Shown here in pieces: positions 8,181 to 18,001 of a DNA stretch of 64,000 nucleotides. The DNA is from CAYOZN01 sp964408455 (GTDB taxonomy: Bacteria > Planctomycetota > Phycisphaerae > UBA1845 > UTPLA1). Where the stretch lies: contig CAYOZN010000029.1 in the NCBI GenBank assembly GCA_964408455.1, positions 1-64,000 of the forward strand. Reading direction: 5' to 3'. The notes below the pieces were generated by a model, which was given only the letters and a program-made list of their open reading frames with translations, was not told the origin of the DNA and did no database searches. A program made the position numbers and the translations under genes. How positions within the stretch are numbered: the stretch's first letter is position 1; each line of letters begins with the position of its first letter.

Positions 8181-11100
8181 CTATTGCGCCTTCTGCACCT
8201 GCACGCCTTCATCCTTCTGCTGCCACACCTTGCCGAGCATGTCGCAGTTCTCGGATTGAAGCATCTGGTTGCCCAGGATCAGGTTCTGCCGGTAGTCCGC
8301 CTTGGACTGGCCCGCCTGGGCCGGCGTCTTGCGCCCCTTCTCGCGCAGGGCCAGCCGCTCCGCCGCCATCGCCACCTCGGCCTGCTCGCTGCGATAGAAG
8401 GCGAAGTGGCCCAATGGGCCGCGTGCAATCGCCGTGGCATAGCCGCTGATGCCGTCGGCCGCGAACAGGCCGCGCAGATCGGTCTCCCCGCTCACAAACC
8501 GCGACATCCGGTTGCCGATCACCTTGACGTGCACGTCGGTCTCCGCGTCGCGCGAGATCGCATTGACGACCGTTACCCGTGCCCGGCCGCTGTCCATGTC
8601 CTCCTGCACCTCGACGGCAAGCGGCGTCACCAGCACCAGGCCGCTGGCCAGCTTCTCGCCTGCACGGCAGATGACCAGGTATGCCCCTGCCGCACTGCTG
8701 GCACTCCCGGCGGCGTCGTCGCCCCCGCGTTCCACTTCCCTCGGCAGGTCCAGCGGCACGCGCACGGACTTGTCGCGAAAGTCCTGGCCGTCGCCCAGGG
8801 GCACGGTCTTCTCCAGCATCGGCTTCACGCCCGCCAGGTTCACGGCCGTGATCTGGTTCAGATTTTTCTCCACCAGGGCCAGCTTCATCAGATCGACGCG
8901 ATAGACCTGAAGGACCGCGCTCTTCAGATTGCGATAGTCGATCTGCACGAACGGTTCGTCGTGCTTCGCCGGCGGCGTCGTGGGCGCCGCGGCCAGCGCC
9001 CCGGTCGAGTCCGTCAGGCCCGCGCGCTTACCGCGCAGCCAGCGCGACCATTCGTCCGACTCGCGGAAGCCGTCGCCATCGGGATGGAAGATCATCACTT
9101 CCGGCAGCCGGGCATACTTCTGTTCGAAGATAGTGACGACTTCGGCGGCGTCGGAGAATTGCGTCTTCACCTTTTCGTAGTATTCGATGGCCTGCTTCGT
9201 GTCGCCGCGGGCGTGATAGATCTGCCCGATGATGTACAGCGCCAGCCACTTGTTGGGGCTCGGTCGCACGACGCCCTGCTCATCCACGAACGTGGACTCG
9301 GCGACCTGCTGCGCCAGCTTCAGCGCCTTCTCGAATTCCCCCAGATGGAAGTGTGCCAGGGCCTGCATGTAGCGGAACTGGTCCACCCACTTGCTTTTCG
9401 GATAAAGCTCGATCATGCGCTGTGCCAGGGCGATCACCGTCTGGAAGCTGTCCAGATCGAGCCAGGCGTTGGCGAGCGAGTACGACGCCTCGTCGCACGT
9501 CGGGTTCTCGGGATACAGGGCCAGGAAGGTTCGAATGTGCTCGATGGCCTCGGCGATCAGCTTTGTCCGCGTCATCGATTTGGCACTGCCGGCATCGGCC
9601 GTCCGCCGAGGCGCCAGCGAGCGGGCGCGATCGGCTGCCGCGTAGAGCGCCTGAGAGACGGCAAAGTACACGCTGGATACCTGGGGCGTGTCCGGATACT
9701 CGCGCCACAAGCGCGCCTGGAAGTCCATGCCATCCAGCAGGCGTCCCTCGGCCTGAAGCACACCGCCGACGGCCGATTCGCGCACGAACGATGCATCGGC
9801 CGTGGCACGGTAGACCAGGTAGGCGCGTTCGTGCTGGCCCGTCCGGCTGTAGGCGTCGGCGACGCGGACGATCTCGTCGTAGGGAATGAACAGCTCCGGA
9901 TATTTCTCCTTGAGGATCTCGAAATAGTTGACGATCGCCTCGGCGGCGTCGCGTCTCAGGGCGCACGTCAGCAGCATGCGGACGGACTGGCGATAGGGAT
10001 CGTCGCGCACGATCCAGTCGCCCGCCAGCAGTTGCCTCAAGTATTCATCCGCCGCCGCGAAGTCGCGATCGTCGAAGTGCATGCGCCCGAGGGCATACAG
10101 TTCGTCCGGCGTCAGGCGATACTCGTCGGGATTATTTGCGTCGCGTTCGATCACTGCGATCTCGCTCGCCTTCGACAGGTTGAACCGGTTGGGCTTGTAG
10201 AGGCTGCGCACGATCGTCGGCTGCACGCGGTAGGTTCCCGGCGTCGTTGCCACAAGCTGGTACTGAATCGTGCCCAGGTGTTCGCGCGTGCCGTAGTAGA
10301 GCGTCAACACGTTGTCGGTGTAGTCGTAGGCGAAGTGCTGGCCGCTCAGCGTTTCGGTCAGCAGGCGGAAGCCCGCGGGGATCGCCTCCTGCACGACCAC
10401 GTAATCAAAGTCGGTGTCGGGGCGCATGCCGCTGCGGAAGTGCCGTCCAAGGTTCACCTGCACCTGGATCACTTCGGCCTGCCGCACGTGCTTTGCGCGG
10501 TTCGTGAAGCTGTTGTAATCGGCGGCCACGCTGAATCCGCGCGGGACCGGACGCCCCTTGTACTCGCGAAGCGGCGGCGCGTAGAGGCGGGCATTTGCAT
10601 GCAGCCCGGTGGCCCGCCCGGCATTCTCGGCCGGGAATTCGCGCGCGAAGCCCGAAAGTGTCACCGCGTAGGCATACTCGCCGCGGCCGTCGAAGGTGAA
10701 ATCAATCCGCTGGCTGCCATCCGACAGCGCATCCGCACTGAGCACGAGCGGCTCGTTGGCGTCCTGCGACGATAGTTCGCGCACGACTTTGCCGTTCACG
10801 GCTATTTTCAGCCGGAAGTTCGCCTGCTCGGCCTTCGCGCCGGCGTAATACGTCGCCAGTGCCGCCACCACCGCGCCCTTGGCCTTGTGGGGCCGCCAGC
10901 CTTCGGCCCGTGCGCTGCCCGCCAGGAAATTGACCATTGGCTTGACGATCTCCGCGCTTGCATCCGCCTGGAGCTGCGCCAGAAGTGCCATCGCGGTGAC
11001 TTCCAGATCGCTCTGCATCCAGGCAGCGTTGTCGCTGGCCGGAAGGCGCTTGCAGGTGTGCTGCCCGAGCTTTTTCGTCTTCATCCGCTGCGTCAACTCC

Positions 11101-14100
11101 GCCAGCACTTCCGAGGCCATCGCCCGGCGGTCGATCCGCGCGAAGACGAGCGCCAGGTGCGCCATGGCCGAGTTCGACAGCGACTGCCGGTTGCGGAAGA
11201 GCCGGTTGGCGTGGCCGAAGTCGATCTCCTCGATCCACGACAGGCCGTGCAGCACGGCCGCCTTCATCTCCGTGTTGGCGGCGTGGGTATCGGCGAAGAC
11301 CTTCTTCAGATAGGCCGACAGGTTTCGCAGGGCCTCGGGCGCGACGACGTGGCCCGACGCATTTGCCTTGCCCAGCGCCCAGGCGGCGTACGACGTCGTC
11401 CAGGGATCGGATGCATGCCCGCGGCCGCACCAGGCCCATCCGCCGTCGTCGTTCTGCGAGGCGATAAGCTGCGCCACCAGGCCGCTGATGCGCCCGCCGA
11501 GCAGCCCCGCGTCGGCGCCGGTGCCGCGGCCGGCCGCCGCCAGGCTGCGCACGTAATCCGACGCGTACAGCGCCGCCAGGAGTGCCGCCGCATTGTCAGC
11601 ATGCGTGCGCGGCGGCGCCACTTCCCAGCTTCGCAGCCGGACGTCGATGTGCTCCCAGCGCGGGCCGCGCTCCAGTGCCTCTTCGATCAGCCAGCGCTGG
11701 AGGCCCGGCCCCACCGCGATCGTCATATGTCGATCGTGATAGCCGCCGTTCCCCAGGTCCTCCGGCAGGCTGATGGTGATGTAATCGCTGTCTGCCGCCA
11801 CCGCCGAAGCGTGCGATTCGATCCGCATGCCCCACGGCCTGACGGGAATGTCGCGCTTGACTTCATCGTTCAAGGCCCGCGCTTGCGCATTCGGCGCCGG
11901 CGTGGCCTGGGCCCTGCACGTCGCCACGAATTTCGCCGCCGAAGGAACCTCGACACCATCGAAGACCACGTCGTACACGCCCTTGGCGTCGACCTTGACC
12001 GTTTTCGACTGCTTCGCGTGCGTCTTGCCGTCGGCCGTCAGTTCCAGCACCACGTCTATGGACGCGACGCCGTCCACCAGGCAATGCACCTGGGCCCGCG
12101 GCTGCGTCTTGTCGCCGGCCACCAGCGTGGCGGGCGTGAGCAGATCGACGAGGAAATCGCTGCGGCTCACCACCTCGGCCCGCGCCTGGCCGACGATCGT
12201 CTCCTTCGTCGCGCCGCGGGCGATGATCTGCCACGTCGTGCTCGAATCGGGAACGACAATCTTGACCGTCGCCTTGCCGTTCTCGTCGGTGACGACGCGC
12301 GGATGCCAGAATGCGACTTCGGGATAGTATGTGCGCGGCGGGGCATTGCGAACCGCCTCGCACAGCTCCCAGACCACCTGCTTGTTGGCGAGATCGTCGT
12401 TAAATTTGAACTGCTGGCCGAGATAGAACACCCTGCCCTTGATGTCTTCGGCCGCGGACTTCTTCAGCTCAAGGGCTTCCACACGAAGCTGCTGTTGATG
12501 ACGCTCTTCGTCGTCGGACTCGTTCTCCTGCTGTTGCCCGCCGCCGCCGAACAATCCCTGCCCGACTCGCTCGCGGCCCACCATAAACTGACCACCCGCG
12601 ATGCCTCCCACTTCTCCTTGCGCCGTCTCCACTCGACGCTGCATCACCTGCTCGGACGGCGCCGGGGCTGCGCTGGCCGGCGCGCTGGCATCGGCGAAAC
12701 CGCGGAGTCCTTCCATAAGCAGGCCGGCAGCGGCCATGTCGAATTCCTCGCGTTCCCCTATCGCGTCCGCCAGACGCAACTCTTCATCCAGCACTTCCGT
12801 CACCATCGCCCGCGTCGTGGCGTTGTAGCGGAACGTGCAGCTCGACTGCGTCCGCCAGCCGGCGCTGCGTCGCGCGCCTTCCTGGAAGAATGTCACGATG
12901 CCGGGTGTCGCATCCGGGAAGCGCGTGAGCAGCGCTTGATCGATCATCGCCAGCCCCACTTCGGCCGACACCGGCTTGCCCTGCTGGTCGGTCACCGTCA
13001 GCTCGACTGCCATCTCCTCGCGCGGCTGATAGGTCGCCTTGTCGGTCTGGATGGCCACGTGCAGTTCGCGCTCGACCGTGAACTCGCGCGAGGCCTCGTG
13101 CAGCCGGCCGCCGGACATGACAACCACGCCGATGGTCGCGTTCGGGAAGTGCTCGTTGCCGATGGCGAGCTCGACCGGGTTGTGCCCGGCCTTCAGCGTC
13201 ACGATGCGATGCGAGAGAATCGTCTCGCCTTCGCACGTCACCAGTGCCAGAAACGTGTCACGCCGGTCGGCCGCGCTTTTGCGCGACTTGTCCTTCGCGA
13301 TCGGCGGCTCGATGCGGGTGTGCACGTCCAGCGTCATCGCATCGCCCACCTTGAAGTGCTGCTTTTCCGTGAAGAGGCGCAGCCGCGTCTGGTCGTCGTC
13401 GTCGGAGACCGTCAGCGCGGCTTCTGCCGAAACGGCGTGGCCGAACTGGTCCTTGCCCTCGGCACGCAGCAGGTATTGCCCCCCCTTCGACAGCCGCACG
13501 CTGGCCCGCGCGGTACCATCCCTGCCCGTCTTCACGTCGACCGACTCAATCCGCGTCTCCGCCCAGCGGCCGTCGCTGCGCGTGCGCAGCAGTGCCGTGA
13601 CCGTGAGGTCCTGGACGATCGGCTCGCCCTTGAGATTCTTTGTCTTGACGGTGAATTCGACCGGCTCTTCCGCAAGGTACAGATCGCGAAGGGTCGAAAT
13701 CTCGGCGGTGAACGCACGAACCGCCACGAACACGGCATCGCCGGCCACAATGTCCAGATCGGCCTGCCGCGCGTTGAAGCTCGCCATCCCTTCCTCGGGC
13801 AGCGTCGTGCTGTCGAACTCAAATGAAACGCGGCCGTCGCTGTCCGTCACGCCGCTGCGCCGGATGACGTCGCCGGTCGGCAGGCTCATGGCATATTCGA
13901 TCACCTTGCCGACGACCGGTTCGCCGTAGTGATACTTGGCGACGACCGCCCCCTTGATCGGCTGGCCGCGCAGGATGACGCGCTCGGCAAAGTCGAAGGA
14001 GAGGAACGCCTTGGGCAACTGGTACGTCTGCACGCTGAAGGTCGACGAGAACGTCGGCCCCTCGACGCGGCGCGCGATCAGCTTGTAGTCGCCGACGGTC

Positions 14101-16658
14101 GCATCCTGCGGCACCAGGAAGCTCGCCGCGAAAGAACCGAAGTCGGTCAGCACGATCGGTTCGGTCACCAGGGCGCGCCCGCGCGGGTCGATGATGTCCA
14201 GCATCCATTGCAGCCGCTTGTCCTCGGGCTGCACCGGCAGGGTATAGGCCCCGTTGTCCACTTCGCGCAGGATTCCACGAATGCTGACGCCTTCGCCCGG
14301 CCGATATGCCGGACGATCGGTATAGAGATAGCCGCGCGGCCGCAGACCCTTCGCAAACGACAATCCTCCCAGGTTCAGGCCGGTGCCAGCGATATGGCCC
14401 TCGCGCACGGCGAACACCGACAGGCGCTCGGCGTCGCGAATGTCCTTTGACGATTTCGTCCAGACGCCATCGTCGCCGGTCTTCCCTTCCAGCAGGACCT
14501 TTTCGCCGTTCGATACGAGAATGCGCACGCCCCCGGCCGGCGCGCCCGCCAGCATGTCCTGGGCAAACACCAGCACCTGGTTACGGGAGCTCTTGACCGC
14601 GATATCGATGTCGCTGCGCAGCAGCAGCGTCGTGGATTCCAGACGCGTCGGCGTGCCGTCCTCTCGACCGCCGGTGCTTTTCTCGTTGGATACGTACACG
14701 GCGAATACGCCGGCCCCGTCGGACGGTATTTCAATTTCCTGCGTGATCGGGCGGTAGGCCGCGAAGTCCGTCACCGGCACGTCGAACGACTTGTCCGGAT
14801 CGATCAGCAGAAGATCAAGGTTTTCCACGCCGGCCAGCGAGTGGTCCTTCCTGAAATAGTCCTCCATGTCGATGCGGTAGAGCTTGATCGTCAGCGTGTC
14901 GATGTTGCGAACGTCGACCCGGATGCGGGCCGGCTCGTCGGTGCGATAGACTCGTTCGGTCACCACGTCCAGCCGCACCGATTTCATCTCATTGATGCGC
15001 TTCTGGGCGCGGGGGGCGTGGCTCGACCACGTCAGCTTGCGATAGGCCTCGACGGCCGCTTCCAGATCGCCGACCTTCTCCTCCAGCGTCTGCCCGATGC
15101 GGAACTGGGCCATGCCCGCCTCTTCGGTCGCTGGATACTTGCTGACCAGCCTTGCCCAATGCGCAATCGGTTCGTTCCAGACCGGCGGCGGGCCATCCTT
15201 CTTTTCGCGCAGCGCCTGTTCCTCGTACGACATCTCCCCGAAGGCGTACATGATCGCGGGCGTGCGCGCGTCCAGCGGATACTTCTGTAGAAATGCGGTC
15301 CAGGCCTGCCGCGCATCGTCGTACCGCCTGTCCTGGCGGGCATCCTGACCGATCGCGAATTCGGCATCGACGATCGCCTTCTGCGCATCGGACCAGTGCG
15401 GACCGCTGGGATACTTCGCGATGTACTGGTTCCAGGTGCCGATGGCGTCGGCATACTTCTTCTGAGAGAAGAAGAGCTGACCGATGATGAACATCGCCTC
15501 CTGCGACAGCGTCTCAGCCAGCTTGCGGGTCTCGTCGTCGCCGGGGCGGATCGCATCGCGATCGATGAGCGCCCGGTAGGCAGCGATGGCCGCGTCGTGT
15601 CGGCCGAGATGCGCGAGCGCCTTGCCGATGTCGAACGCGGCCTGGGCGGCCTCTTTGGCGTCCGGATGCGTATCCAGAATGCGCTTCAGCGCGTCGAGGC
15701 CGGGCGTGAGATGAAGCGCATTGCCGGGGGTGGGCATGCCGTAGGTCTTCGCCAGTTGGACGTGGGCCGCCAGCCAGACCGGCTGCACATCCGCGGCGGC
15801 TGCCTCGGCGTCATCGAGCTGGCGGATCAAGTCCTGGAGGACGCGCCGGGCCTCGACCGCCTGGCCCGCAGCCAGTAGCGACTCGCCCAGGCCGAGCCGC
15901 GCCTCGGCGCGGTGCCGTCCCGGAGACGCTGCGGCATCCGGCAGCGGCGCGCCGGCGTTCCTCATCTTGTGCAGCTTGCGGAAGTCCTCGTCGTAGATCA
16001 GCAGGTAGGCCTGGTAGTGCTGCGCCGCCTCGGCATGCTGGCCCAGCTTCTGCATGCACTGCGCCTGTTTGAAGCGCAGATCGTCCAGCAGGGCGCCGCC
16101 CGGCTCCAGTTCAAGCGCCTTTTCATAAAAGGCCCGGGCCTTGGCATAATCGGGCTTCGCCAACGTGTCCTTCGGCGCGAAATACTCGTCCGCAAATTCC
16201 AGATAAACTCGCGCAATCTCCGACTTGCGCCCGTCGCCCACCAGCTCGCGCACGCGTTTGGCGTAGATGGCCTCCGCCTCGGCGAACTGCTTCAGGGCCA
16301 CGTGGGCATCCGCCGTCCTGAACCTGGCCTTGTGGGCCCACGGCCCATCCGGGAAGGCTTCCAGTTGCGAATTGAATTGCGCAATGGCCCCCGCGTGATC
16401 ACCCCGGTAGTAGAGGGCCACGCCGCGGCGGAACATCAGGTACTCGCGGGCAGGGCCTTCGGATTGGGGAAGCGCCTGATCGATCAGCTCCACTGCCCGG
16501 TCGTATTCCCGCCGCCACAATGCGTCGTTAATGGCGGCATCCGCGGATAATCGCCGGTCTGACGATTCCTGAGCCCGCGCCGGCGGCGCAGCGCACAGTT
16601 GAATCGCGAATGCCAGAAAGAAGGCGAATACGACCGGTCGGCAGGATGCAGACGGCAT
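8181..16658 (-). CDS. Giant TPR / alpha-2-macroglobulin-like secreted protein
   Basis: A 2825-residue secreted or periplasmic protein with a signal peptide (PVVFAFFLAFAIQLCAAPPARAQ). Approximate order: TPR-type helices 30-540; macroglobulin beta domains from about 575 (IDTLTIKLYRIDM; RGYLYTDRPAYRPGEGVSIRG near 775); a polar Q/E-rich insert near 1390 at the bait position; the conserved A2M core near 1450 (AFWHPRVVTDENGKATVKIVVP). A helical thioester-domain fold follows at about 1670-1950 (SQNDDGGWAWCGRG, SDPWTTSYAAWALG), then a receptor-like beta domain near 2090-2155, more TPRs at 2170-2530 and a second pair of macroglobulin-like beta domains at about 2565-2710. The CGEQ thioester motif is absent, so covalent trapping of proteases is not expected. 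A scaffold or protease-sensing role at the envelope is inference. Confidence 0.85.
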   Translation of the reverse strand: MPSASCRPVVFAFFLAFAIQLCAAPPARAQESSDRRLSADAAINDALWRREYDRAVELIDQALPQSEGPAREYLMFRRGVALYYRGDHAGAIAQFNSQLEAFPDGPWAHKARFRTADAHVALKQFAEAEAIYAKRVRELVGDGRKSEIARVYLEFADEYFAPKDTLAKPDYAKARAFYEKALELEPGGALLDDLRFKQAQCMQKLGQHAEAAQHYQAYLLIYDEDFRKLHKMRNAGAPLPDAAASPGRHRAEARLGLGESLLAAGQAVEARRVLQDLIRQLDDAEAAAADVQPVWLAAHVQLAKTYGMPTPGNALHLTPGLDALKRILDTHPDAKEAAQAAFDIGKALAHLGRHDAAIAAYRALIDRDAIRPGDDETRKLAETLSQEAMFIIGQLFFSQKKYADAIGTWNQYIAKYPSGPHWSDAQKAIVDAEFAIGQDARQDRRYDDARQAWTAFLQKYPLDARTPAIMYAFGEMSYEEQALREKKDGPPPVWNEPIAHWARLVSKYPATEEAGMAQFRIGQTLEEKVGDLEAAVEAYRKLTWSSHAPRAQKRINEMKSVRLDVVTERVYRTDEPARIRVDVRNIDTLTIKLYRIDMEDYFRKDHSLAGVENLDLLLIDPDKSFDVPVTDFAAYRPITQEIEIPSDGAGVFAVYVSNEKSTGGREDGTPTRLESTTLLLRSDIDIAVKSSRNQVLVFAQDMLAGAPAGGVRILVSNGEKVLLEGKTGDDGVWTKSSKDIRDAERLSVFAVREGHIAGTGLNLGGLSFAKGLRPRGYLYTDRPAYRPGEGVSIRGILREVDNGAYTLPVQPEDKRLQWMLDIIDPRGRALVTEPIVLTDFGSFAASFLVPQDATVGDYKLIARRVEGPTFSSTFSVQTYQLPKAFLSFDFAERVILRGQPIKGAVVAKYHYGEPVVGKVIEYAMSLPTGDVIRRSGVTDSDGRVSFEFDSTTLPEEGMASFNARQADLDIVAGDAVFVAVRAFTAEISTLRDLYLAEEPVEFTVKTKNLKGEPIVQDLTVTALLRTRSDGRWAETRIESVDVKTGRDGTARASVRLSKGGQYLLRAEGKDQFGHAVSAEAALTVSDDDDQTRLRLFTEKQHFKVGDAMTLDVHTRIEPPIAKDKSRKSAADRRDTFLALVTCEGETILSHRIVTLKAGHNPVELAIGNEHFPNATIGVVVMSGGRLHEASREFTVERELHVAIQTDKATYQPREEMAVELTVTDQQGKPVSAEVGLAMIDQALLTRFPDATPGIVTFFQEGARRSAGWRTQSSCTFRYNATTRAMVTEVLDEELRLADAIGEREEFDMAAAGLLMEGLRGFADASAPASAAPAPSEQVMQRRVETAQGEVGGIAGGQFMVGRERVGQGLFGGGGQQQENESDDEERHQQQLRVEALELKKSAAEDIKGRVFYLGQQFKFNDDLANKQVVWELCEAVRNAPPRTYYPEVAFWHPRVVTDENGKATVKIVVPDSSTTWQIIARGATKETIVGQARAEVVSRSDFLVDLLTPATLVAGDKTQPRAQVHCLVDGVASIDVVLELTADGKTHAKQSKTVKVDAKGVYDVVFDGVEVPSAAKFVATCRAQATPAPNAQARALNDEVKRDIPVRPWGMRIESHASAVAADSDYITISLPEDLGNGGYHDRHMTIAVGPGLQRWLIEEALERGPRWEHIDVRLRSWEVAPPRTHADNAAALLAALYASDYVRSLAAAGRGTGADAGLLGGRISGLVAQLIASQNDDGGWAWCGRGHASDPWTTSYAAWALGKANASGHVVAPEALRNLSAYLKKVFADTHAANTEMKAAVLHGLSWIEEIDFGHANRLFRNRQSLSNSAMAHLALVFARIDRRAMASEVLAELTQRMKTKKLGQHTCKRLPASDNAAWMQSDLEVTAMALLAQLQADASAEIVKPMVNFLAGSARAEGWRPHKAKGAVVAALATYYAGAKAEQANFRLKIAVNGKVVRELSSQDANEPLVLSADALSDGSQRIDFTFDGRGEYAYAVTLSGFAREFPAENAGRATGLHANARLYAPPLREYKGRPVPRGFSVAADYNSFTNRAKHVRQAEVIQVQVNLGRHFRSGMRPDTDFDYVVVQEAIPAGFRLLTETLSGQHFAYDYTDNVLTLYYGTREHLGTIQYQLVATTPGTYRVQPTIVRSLYKPNRFNLSKASEIAVIERDANNPDEYRLTPDELYALGRMHFDDRDFAAADEYLRQLLAGDWIVRDDPYRQSVRMLLTCALRRDAAEAIVNYFEILKEKYPELFIPYDEIVRVADAYSRTGQHERAYLVYRATADASFVRESAVGGVLQAEGRLLDGMDFQARLWREYPDTPQVSSVYFAVSQALYAAADRARSLAPRRTADAGSAKSMTRTKLIAEAIEHIRTFLALYPENPTCDEASYSLANAWLDLDSFQTVIALAQRMIELYPKSKWVDQFRYMQALAHFHLGEFEKALKLAQQVAESTFVDEQGVVRPSPNKWLALYIIGQIYHARGDTKQAIEYYEKVKTQFSDAAEVVTIFEQKYARLPEVMIFHPDGDGFRESDEWSRWLRGKRAGLTDSTGALAAAPTTPPAKHDEPFVQIDYRNLKSAVLQVYRVDLMKLALVEKNLNQITAVNLAGVKPMLEKTVPLGDGQDFRDKSVRVPLDLPREVERGGDDAAGSASSAAGAYLVICRAGEKLASGLVLVTPLAVEVQEDMDSGRARVTVVNAISRDAETDVHVKVIGNRMSRFVSGETDLRGLFAADGISGYATAIARGPLGHFAFYRSEQAEVAMAAERLALREKGRKTPAQAGQSKADYRQNLILGNQMLQSENCDMLGKVWQQKDEGVQVQKAQ

Positions 16659-16955
16659 GGCGGCAGCTCCGTTGTTAACAGCCCGAACCTCATGTCACAC
16701 AAGGGATAACACGCGCCGCGCGGCCGGCGGGGAGCCGCGATGCAGCTCTGCGCCGCGTGCCGCGCGGGAATGCAATACCCGTTTGACGCATGCGTATCGG
16801 CTGCGGTTCCCTTCGTCTATTACTCGTTCTCGCGTCCGAGATTGCATGCTTCAGGCGAGAACGCCCATGTCGGAAATGACCGGCCCGGCAGATATGTCTC
16901 TCGGTTTAGACTGTGGTATGCCGTTTGCCGCGGGCTGTTCCACCGCGCAGATGGG

Positions 16956-17855
16956 TCACGGCCCCATGCGATCCGGGGCATCCGGAGCTGTCGCCTGCGC
17001 CGTCCGCCTCCGCACCAGCAGCCATCGGCCCGCCAGAACCACCAGGTAGGCGCTGCCGGCCAGCAGAATGGTCGTCGCCCCCACCGGCAAATAGGGACCA
17101 TAGCTGATCGCCAGTCCGGCCGACGTGAGCAGCATGCACAGGACAACCGACGTGAGCATCAGTTGCAGCAGTGTGCGGCAGAACTGCCCGGCAATGGCCA
17201 CCGGCAGCGTGAGAAGCGCAATGACCATGACAATGCCCACCACCGAGATGAGCAGCACGACCGTGAGCGCCGTCAGGCAGAGCAGCATCAGGTAATAGGC
17301 CTCGACGGAGAGGCCGCGCAGGCGGGCGAACTCGCTGTCGAAGCAGACAGCAAGCAGCTGTTGATAGAACACCGCCACCACCGCGACGATGAGGACATTC
17401 AGACCCGCCAGCAGCCATAAATCAACGGTGCGGATCATGACGATGCTGCCGCCGAAGAGATAGCTCATCAGGTCTTCGCTGCTGATCCGCGTCTTGTGAA
17501 TGAACAGGACGCCGATGGCCATGCCGATGGCCCACAGGGCGCCGATGACCGTGTCCTCGCGTTCCTTTGCCCGCAACGTCACCCAGCCGATGATGAGTGC
17601 CGCGATGATGGCAGCGACGGCGGCGCCCATCAGCGGCGTGAGATGCTTCCAGCCGTGCTCGACGTGGAGGTACCGCGCCGCGCCCATGCCGCCCAGCACG
17701 CAGTGCGAGATGCTGCCGGCGATGTAGGTGATCCGCCGCGTGACGACGTAGGCCCCGACGACGCCGCAGGCGACGCTGACCAGCAGGCAGGCCAGCAGCG
17801 AGACCCGCAGGAATCCGTATCCCGGCTCCAGAATGACGTGGAAGAATTCGGCCAT
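16956..17855 (-). CDS. znuB: Zinc/manganese ABC transporter permease (ZnuB-like)
   Basis: A 299-residue permease of the ABC-3 family with eight or nine transmembrane segments that would carry Zn or Mn across the inner membrane. Family features include YVVTRRITYIAGSISHCVLGGMGAARYL, GVLFIHKTRISSEDLMSYLFGG and the C-terminal SVVGIVMVIALLTLPVAIAGQF. It is the last gene of znuA-znuC-znuB, 146 bases after znuC. The ATG at 17855 is chosen because the protein then starts at MAEFFHVILE like relatives; an ATG at 17888 would add eleven residues encoded by the heptamer repeat. Neither start has a good Shine-Dalgarno sequence, which is odd for a gene inside an operon. Confidence 0.92.
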   Translation of the reverse strand: MAEFFHVILEPGYGFLRVSLLACLLVSVACGVVGAYVVTRRITYIAGSISHCVLGGMGAARYLHVEHGWKHLTPLMGAAVAAIIAALIIGWVTLRAKEREDTVIGALWAIGMAIGVLFIHKTRISSEDLMSYLFGGSIVMIRTVDLWLLAGLNVLIVAVVAVFYQQLLAVCFDSEFARLRGLSVEAYYLMLLCLTALTVVLLISVVGIVMVIALLTLPVAIAGQFCRTLLQLMLTSVVLCMLLTSAGLAISYGPYLPVGATTILLAGSAYLVVLAGRWLLVRRRTAQATAPDAPDRMGP

Positions 17856-17866
17856 AACGGTGGAAT

Positions 17867-18001
17867 AGGGGTAAGGGATAAGGGACATGGGGCAAGGGGA
17901 TGCACGAATCGGCAGCCCACCATCCTGATCCCTTGCCGTCTACCGTTCCCTGTCCCATATCGCTTATCCCATATCCCTTGTCCCTTGTCCCTTATCCCTT
18001 T
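17867..18001. repeat. Heptamer repeat region (TCCCTTR) inside the znu operon
   Basis: This 135-base spacer between znuC and znuB is built from variants of TCCCTTR. A G-rich arm (AGGGGTAAGGGATAAGGGAC, 17868-17887) faces a C-rich arm with five or six copies (about 17940-18001, for example TCCCATATCCCTTGTCCCTT). The arms are partly complementary and could fold into a long hairpin in the znuC-znuB mRNA. The pattern is unlike anything else in the window. Confidence 0.8.

Noticed and set aside
8085..10775. Open frames of 896 and 979 codons on the plus strand within 8085-13826
   Set aside because: They lie antisense to the macroglobulin gene, are rich in Arg/His/Ala without domains or signal peptides, and arise from high G+C at third positions of the real gene.
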